This document shows, one piece after another, positions 31,922 to 35,591 of a DNA stretch of 35,591 nucleotides. The position numbers were made by a program, and so were the translations under genes. Position 1 is the first letter of the stretch. Each line of letters opens with the position of its first letter. Under the pieces are notes generated by a model. The model worked only from the letters and a program-made list of their open reading frames with translations. It searched no databases and was not told the origin of the DNA. Origin of the DNA: a virus; the IMG/VR virus record IMGVR_UViG_3300048113_001094, positions 1-35,591 of that record. One strand, written 5' to 3'.

Positions 31922-32157
31922 CAGAAGAGCAAATTGATAGAATTATAGAAATGGCTTGGGAGGATAGAACTCCATTTGAAGCGATAGAATTCCAATTTGG
32001 TCTTAAAGAGAATGATGTTAGGAAGCTAATGAGGAAACACATGAAAGAATCCTCGTTTAAAATGTGGAGAGAGCGAGTTAAAGGCAGAAAGACAAAACAC
32101 GCTAAGAATAGCGAAGGTACCAGATTTAAATCAAAAAACCAAAGAGCAAACCGATGA
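31918..32157 (+). CDS. DUF2805/TIGR03643-type protein
   Basis: With ATG 31918 as start (overlapping the previous TGA), the product has 79 residues; a GTG at 31912 would add two. It reads EEQIDRIIEMAWEDRTPFEA, IEFQFGLKENDV and SSFKMWRERVKGRKTKHAK, the conserved text of the DUF2805/TIGR03643 family of marine bacteria. The N-terminal half looks like a helix-turn-helix and the tail is basic, so it may bind nucleic acid. Function unknown. In bacteria the family often lies near photolyase or cryptochrome genes; none is seen here. Confidence 0.8.
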   Translation: MTEEQIDRIIEMAWEDRTPFEAIEFQFGLKENDVRKLMRKHMKESSFKMWRERVKGRKTKHAKNSEGTRFKSKNQRANR

Positions 32158-32483
32158 GACATTTCTTTTTAATAATTTTATTTATGCTAACAACGAATAT
32201 GGTTGGACAGAATTTTATTTTACAAGAGAAAGACAAACAGATACATTTTGCAGCAGGTATGGTGGCTAGCACCGTGGGCTATCATTGGTCATATAAAAAA
32301 CATAATAATAAATCAAGAGCTCAAATAACAGGAATGTTAACATCAATTTCAGTCGGTATATTAAAAGAATTATATGATAGTAAAACTGGTGGTACGGTAG
32401 AGAGTAGAGATGTTCTAGCCACTATGATGGGAGGAGCTGTAGTCACAGTTACAATACCATTATTTCAAAAGAAAAAGAAATGA
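32154..32483 (+). CDS. Exported YfiM/DUF2279-like small protein
   Basis: This 109-residue protein has a signal peptide-like or anchored start (MRHFFLIILFMLTTNMVGQN). A core DKQIHFAAGMVASTVGY follows, with GILKELYDSKTGG and ESRDVLATMMGG, the D-K-x-x-H-F...K-E-x-x-D...D-x-x-A pattern of YfiM-like periplasmic proteins. It is likely in the periplasm or inner membrane. The start overlaps the DUF2805 gene by 4 bp and the stop overlaps the next gene. Its function is not known; a role at the envelope is suggested by location only. Confidence 0.65.
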   Translation: MRHFFLIILFMLTTNMVGQNFILQEKDKQIHFAAGMVASTVGYHWSYKKHNNKSRAQITGMLTSISVGILKELYDSKTGGTVESRDVLATMMGGAVVTVTIPLFQKKKK

Positions 32484-32881
32484 GAATAGGAATTACATGT
32501 TCTTCATTTGACCTATTTCACGCAGGTCATGTTAAAATGTTAGAAGAGGCAAAACAACATTGTGACTATCTAATTGTTGCACTACAAACAGATCCTACAA
32601 TCGATCGACCAGAAAAGAATAAACCTATTCAATCTGTAGTAGAACGATGGGTTCAAGTTAATGCTTGTAAATGGGTAGATCAGATAGTACCTTATACAAC
32701 TGAAGAGGATTTAGAAGATATTTTTATGTCATTTAAACTAGATTGTAGAATCATTGGAGATGAATATGAGACTAAGTATTTTACAGCAAAAGACATCTGT
32801 CTAAAAAGAGGAATTAAAATAATATATAATAGTCGAGATCACAACTGGTCTTCGAGCGAACTAAGAAACAGAATTAAGTAA
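32480..32881 (+). CDS. Cytidylyltransferase-like nucleotidyltransferase (TagD-type)
   Basis: This 133-residue protein is of the glycerol-3-phosphate cytidylyltransferase-like family. SSFDLFHAGHVKML carries the HxGH motif (His14, His17). VERWVQVNACKWVDQIVPY matches the family middle, and WSSSELRNRI is the C-terminal (I/W)SSSxLRxRI motif. Members transfer CMP or AMP to a phosphorylated substrate. It probably activates a sugar or polyol phosphate, and the GT25-like gene may use the product, an inference from neighbourhood. Confidence 0.88.
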   Translation: MRIGITCSSFDLFHAGHVKMLEEAKQHCDYLIVALQTDPTIDRPEKNKPIQSVVERWVQVNACKWVDQIVPYTTEEDLEDIFMSFKLDCRIIGDEYETKYFTAKDICLKRGIKIIYNSRDHNWSSSELRNRIK

Positions 32882-33024
32882 TGAGTCACGAACAACAACA
32901 CAACGGCACACCTCAACTACAAGGAGAAAGAAACTCTTTTAATCAAAAAGTAGGTGCTTATAGCATGTTAGGTAGAACTAAGAAAGTTCAATGGTCTAAC
33001 AGACGTAGATGGAGAAACATCTAA
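32881..33024 (+). CDS. Small basic hypothetical protein (47 aa)
   Basis: The ATG overlaps the preceding stop by one base and the frame closes at TAA 33022-33024. The product starts MSHEQQHNGTPQLQGERNSF and ends in a basic stretch (KKVQWSNRRRWRNI). It is the last plus-strand gene before the convergent minus-strand operon. No family recognised. Confidence 0.6.
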   Translation: MSHEQQHNGTPQLQGERNSFNQKVGAYSMLGRTKKVQWSNRRRWRNI

Positions 33025-33098
33025 ATAACTGCTAAAGTAAATACAAGTACCATAATTACTACATAGAGTATTTTAGATACGTCAACTCGGTTTTCCAT
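33021..33098 (-). CDS. Possible 25-residue membrane peptide
   Basis: A short frame from ATG 33098 to TAG encodes a polar start (MENRVDVSK) and one hydrophobic segment (ILYVVIMVLVFTLAVI). It would be the last gene of the minus-strand operon, 73 bp beyond the 122-residue gene. Its 3' end overlaps the plus-strand 47-residue gene. TATAAATA lies just upstream of the start. Low confidence because of length. Confidence 0.3.
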   Translation of the reverse strand: MENRVDVSKILYVVIMVLVFTLAVI

Positions 33099-33171
33099 AT
33101 AATATTTATAGAGAAAATAACTTAAAACACATCCAATATACATTAATTAATCGTTAACAAATCGTTAAGCG

Positions 33172-33540
33172 TTAGTATAGTATTTGTTTAGGATATTTTT
33201 CAAATAAGATGTAACCAGATCTAATTCTAGCATCTATTTGTGGAGTTGCATAGTCGACAATTTCTACTATTTTAGCCAGTTCTAGATTATCTTCACCTTC
33301 CAGTTTTGGATTATCAAACCAAGCATATCTATTTTTATCAAATACTTTTTGCATAACAATCCATTTAGAGATAAAATAATCCATCTCATCTTTTACTCTT
33401 TCTAAGTGTAATAGATGTGGAGATACTTTCTTATCTAAATATGACTTATCTACTGCGGTGAGATATGCATATAATAAATATTGTTTATGTTCAAAATCAA
33501 TTGGAGCTTGAGAATACCAATCTAAGTCAAGTAGCTTCAT
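33172..33540 (-). CDS. Hypothetical protein (122 aa)
   Basis: This 122-residue soluble protein starts MKLLDLDWYSQAPIDFEHKQ and is largely helical with many aromatic residues. Its acidic middle contains KLEGEDNLELAK. No signal peptide, membrane segment or family I recognise. It follows the dockerin-like gene by 11 bp. The 3' flank to 33,150 contains CGTTAA repeats (ATCGTTAACAAATCGTTAAG) but no clear terminator. Confidence 0.65.
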   Translation of the reverse strand: MKLLDLDWYSQAPIDFEHKQYLLYAYLTAVDKSYLDKKVSPHLLHLERVKDEMDYFISKWIVMQKVFDKNRYAWFDNPKLEGEDNLELAKIVEIVDYATPQIDARIRSGYILFEKYPKQILY

Positions 33541-33551
33541 TAATTATATAT

Positions 33552-33917
33552 TCAGTCACACTCGCCATAATTAGATAAAAATATAAGAAGGTCTTCTGCT
33601 CCTACGATTCCATCCTCATCAAAATCACCTTCACATACTGAATCGGGCTGAATACAAGAAGCATAGTTAGGATGTTCTGTTAATAGGGGAAATACATATC
33701 CGTCTCCGTTTAAAACGAAAGCAGTACCTATATCTGCACAGAAGATTATAGTATATCCACCAGCTGGAAGACCAAAATAATGATTACCACCATCACAATC
33801 TTGATATTGAAAGTTAGTCCATTTTTCAGCACCAACAGAGGTAAAGACATGTTGATTACATTGTGCTACCGTCCAAAATGGTAGAAGAAATAGTAGGGAA
33901 ATAATTAAAGCTTTCAT
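33552..33917 (-). CDS. Secreted protein with a dockerin/EF-hand-like C-terminus
   Basis: This 121-residue protein has a signal peptide (MKALIISLLFLLPFWTVAQ, cleavage near residue 19). A Cys-containing beta-rich body follows (YQDCDGGNHYFGLPAGGYTI, then CADIGTAFVLNGDGYVFPL). The C-terminal motif DFDEDGIVGAEDLL (98-111) is a calcium-binding loop of dockerin or EF-hand type (D-x-D-x-D-G). Six cysteines suggest disulphides outside the cytoplasm. It begins one base after the T9SS-type gene ends, so the two are co-translated. Similar DFDxDGxVGxxDLL endings are common in secreted flavobacterial proteins. Confidence 0.75.
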   Translation of the reverse strand: MKALIISLLFLLPFWTVAQCNQHVFTSVGAEKWTNFQYQDCDGGNHYFGLPAGGYTIIFCADIGTAFVLNGDGYVFPLLTEHPNYASCIQPDSVCEGDFDEDGIVGAEDLLIFLSNYGECD

Positions 33918-33918
33918 G

Positions 33919-35196
33919 TTATCTAAATATTGTTATGTGTCCGTGTCTTTGGAATACTTCTGTAGATCCAAATTTCTTAGCGTAAAATGTATATGTGTAA
34001 ACACCATCAGATGCATAATGATCTCCTCCATTTACACTGCCATCCCAATAAGGATATGAATCAAAGTAATCACCCATACCAGAATAGATCATGTCTCCCC
34101 ATCTATTAAATATTTTAAATTCCACATCAACCCAGCAATCTAAATCATAAACCATTTTCCATGTATCATTTAAGCCATCTCCATTAGGCGTAAATGTATT
34201 AGGAAGATAAACTGAAGTCCAATCTGGGCAAACTAAACCAGGATCATCAATACATTCTAATCCAGTTTCACAGTCAATAGTAATATACTCATAAATAGTA
34301 TCTGTTAAGAATTCATATACGATCACTTCAACAGTATCGACAGTTGTGATAAAAAGAGTGTCAGTAACATATTCTGTAATGTACTCAATTTCAGTAACAG
34401 TATCAGTAATAAAGACTTCAACAAAAACCTCGACATCAACATATACAGTATCGATAGTTTCTACATAAAGAGTGTCAGTAATAAAGTTGTCTACATATTC
34501 AATAATAGTATCAGTTACATAAAGAGTATCAATAGTTTCTATGTAAATCGTATCAGTAATGTATTCGATTATAGTGTCAGGTACACAAGGATCATAGCAA
34601 ACAGCTATTCTATTATCATCTATATTAATATCAGGATATGTCTGTGTCTGATTAAAACTATTGCCAACAGTCCATCCATTATCTGGAAAATCATCATAAC
34701 CTGCAGTTTGAGAAAGATTAATCTGCCATATTACTACTTCCCAACAATATCCCTCAAGAGGCGTGGCTAAAATACACTCCCAGGCAAATGGTGGATTTAT
34801 ATTAATAGTAACGACATCTCCAGTTTCCCAACCACCCCAATTTGTAACATTAGTATATGACCAACCTGGATGAAATGTTGTAGAAGTACAATCTGTGTTT
34901 TCTCCTAAGTCTTCTCCAGTGATTTCATTTACATAATGAATACCAAAAACAAGATGAGATACATTTTCATTATTATTTACGGAACTAGACCCATTGCCAT
35001 CGCAAGTATTTCCATCGTATTGAGTAAATTCATTACATCCACAATTTTCTGCATTAACAAATTCAATTACAAAAGAATGGTCATCTTCTGTTGTGGCAGG
35101 TGGTGTTTGACTTATGAGTGTTAAATCACAGGTTTGCGCATAGGCGCTAGTAACTAGAAAAAGCCCCAGAAAGGCTATCATTGAGTATTTCAGCAT
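33919..35196 (-). CDS. Secreted protein with a T9SS/gliding-motility type C-terminal domain
   Basis: This 425-residue protein has a signal peptide (MLKYSMIAFLGLFLVTSAYA, 1-20). The Cys-rich N-terminal domain (about 21-200) has HPGWSYTNVTNWGGWETGDV-like beta sequence. A stalk of about 100 residues repeats (I/V)TDT(I/L)Y-x-ETIDT-type strands. The C-terminal 93 residues begin NTFTPNGDGLNDTWKM, then FKIFNRWGDMIY, YWDGSVNGG, ASDGVYTYTF and a final ITIFR. This is the CHU_C (type B) sorting-domain pattern, which directs type IX secretion to the surface of Bacteroidetes. Preceded by a late-type motif on the minus strand. It may decorate the infected cell or the virion; this is inference. Confidence 0.88.
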   Translation of the reverse strand: MLKYSMIAFLGLFLVTSAYAQTCDLTLISQTPPATTEDDHSFVIEFVNAENCGCNEFTQYDGNTCDGNGSSSVNNNENVSHLVFGIHYVNEITGEDLGENTDCTSTTFHPGWSYTNVTNWGGWETGDVVTININPPFAWECILATPLEGYCWEVVIWQINLSQTAGYDDFPDNGWTVGNSFNQTQTYPDINIDDNRIAVCYDPCVPDTIIEYITDTIYIETIDTLYVTDTIIEYVDNFITDTLYVETIDTVYVDVEVFVEVFITDTVTEIEYITEYVTDTLFITTVDTVEVIVYEFLTDTIYEYITIDCETGLECIDDPGLVCPDWTSVYLPNTFTPNGDGLNDTWKMVYDLDCWVDVEFKIFNRWGDMIYSGMGDYFDSYPYWDGSVNGGDHYASDGVYTYTFYAKKFGSTEVFQRHGHITIFR

Positions 35197-35222
35197 TTGT
35201 AAAAAAAAGTGTTTAAGAGTTC

Positions 35223-35261
35223 TAGACCGAGAAGTTAAGTGTCGCCGTTGCGACTGGTCTA
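35223..35261. promoter_or_regulatory. Hairpin in the divergent secreted-gene control region
   Basis: Outer arms TAGACC (35223-35228) / GGTCTA (35256-35261) enclose GTCGC (35241-35245) / GCGAC (35250-35254) with a CGTT loop. It lies in the leader of the minus-strand operon, between its promoter motif and start codon, so it may shape that mRNA's 5' end. Confidence 0.5.
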
Positions 35262-35273
35262 ATAATATATATC
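35261..35273 (-). promoter_or_regulatory. Late-type promoter motif for the minus-strand operon
   Basis: Read on the minus strand it is GATATATATTATT, the same variant as at 11229. The T9SS-type gene starts 65 bp downstream. Confidence 0.5.
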
Positions 35274-35285
35274 TTCGACATTATA

Positions 35286-35295
35286 GATATATAAT
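35286..35295 (+). promoter_or_regulatory. Late-type promoter motif GATATATAAT
   Basis: Exact copy, back to back with the minus-strand motif at 35261-35273. The exported-protein gene starts 80 bp downstream. Confidence 0.6.
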
Positions 35296-35365
35296 ATAAT
35301 AATAATAAAAATATGTTAGTCTAGCCCTAATCCCTAAATGTATTGTGCCTGACTTGATGTAGTAT

Positions 35366-35591
35366 ATGAGATACTTCAAATTATTCATCTTATGTTTTAT
35401 CCTGGCGATGCCTATCGTCCATGCACAAACTACTACAGTAAACTTAAAGTCTCTTAAGACTCATTATGGTGGGAATCAATCAGGTCAATATTATACAGGT
35501 AATGCTAACTCGCACTCAGAATTTGACGCTATGGTTAATCTTGCCGATGGCGGTACTACACTCTATACATCGGGACCTATAGATATAACAA
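35366..35591 (+). CDS. Predicted exported protein, 3' partial
   Basis: ATG 35366 opens a frame that runs off the window, with 75 codons visible. It starts with a signal peptide (MRYFKLFILCFILAMPIVHA, cleaved before QTTT). The visible mature part is polar and Asn/Gly/Ser-rich, with NANSHSEFDAMVNLADGGTT, resembling the beginning of a beta-helical or surface protein. It is divergent from the T9SS-type operon, each with a late-type promoter motif. The C-terminus, which could show another sorting domain, is not in the window. Confidence 0.75.
   Translation, partial: MRYFKLFILCFILAMPIVHAQTTTVNLKSLKTHYGGNQSGQYYTGNANSHSEFDAMVNLADGGTTLYTSGPIDIT

Noticed and set aside
31642-32162. Minus-strand frames of 117 and 92 residues
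   Set aside because: Shadows of the membrane protein and DUF2805 genes, whose plus-strand products are recognisable and overlap in the usual ATGA way.
33025-33171. Searched for a bidirectional terminator between the convergent plus and minus units
   Set aside because: No GC-rich hairpin with a T run is visible. Only short CGTTAA repeats near 33150-33170 were seen, too weak to call.

Overview
This window is part of the genome of a large, AT-rich, T4-like (contractile-tailed) bacteriophage. The host is most likely a marine member of the Bacteroidetes, probably a flavobacterium. The phage assignment rests on a recognisable T4-type morphogenesis set: scaffold, gp23-like capsid protein, gp16/gp17-like terminase, gp18-like sheath, gp19-like tube, gp26-like baseplate/chaperone protein and a tape-measure-like protein. 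It also has gp44/gp62-like clamp-loader genes and an RNase H-like 5' nuclease. The host assignment is an inference from three things: start codons follow A-rich leaders without clear Shine-Dalgarno sequences, three promoters carry a Bacteroidetes-like TATATTTG-type -7 box, and one late-type gene encodes a secreted protein ending in a type IX secretion (gliding-motility type) C-terminal domain.

Layout. Positions 1-5098 are head genes on the + strand: an acidic, repeat-rich scaffold-like protein (5' end cut off), the major capsid protein, and a 712-residue coiled-coil protein that may be an internal head protein. A lone minus-strand gene (5101-5589) separates these from a replication block at 5654-8574 (gp44-like, RNase H/FEN-like, a 53-residue protein, gp62-like) and an unknown gene to 9208. 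Positions 9239-23568 hold neck, terminase, sheath, tube, a ribbon-helix-helix protein, a baseplate/tail chaperone pair with a candidate programmed +1 frameshift, a 1355-residue tape-measure-like protein and small genes. Positions 23587-33024 are an accessory region of tightly packed, often overlapping genes: Fpg/Nei glycosylase, NAD(P)H-quinone reductase-like flavoprotein, guanylate kinase, PD-(D/E)XK nuclease, a metallophosphoesterase that has lost its metal ligands, an ECF-like sigma factor, a LOG-family protein, a tRNA/structured-RNA cluster (30122-30529), a GT25 glycosyltransferase, a DUF2805 protein and a cytidylyltransferase. Positions 33172-35196 form a minus-strand operon that includes two secreted proteins. 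A third predicted secreted protein starts divergently at 35366 and runs off the window.

Regulation. Two promoter classes can be read by eye. One is a long element (T-tract, ATGTCARTTATTTTTCG, TATATT) before the RNase H-like, 73-residue and sigma genes. The other is GATATATAAT, or a close variant, 25-80 bp before most virion genes and on both strands of the divergent secreted-protein locus. The simplest model is that host-type RNA polymerase uses the first class and makes the phage sigma factor, which may then direct the second, late class. Intrinsic terminators separate several units. Two pairs of operator-like palindromes lie before the terminase genes and before the Fpg gene.

The most unusual points are the phage-encoded T9SS-type protein, the CUU-UAA +1 frameshift candidate, the pseudoknotted RNA between two tRNAs, and a tRNA-length element with an acceptor stem and T-arm but no normal D-arm. 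All functions are read from sequence without database searches.
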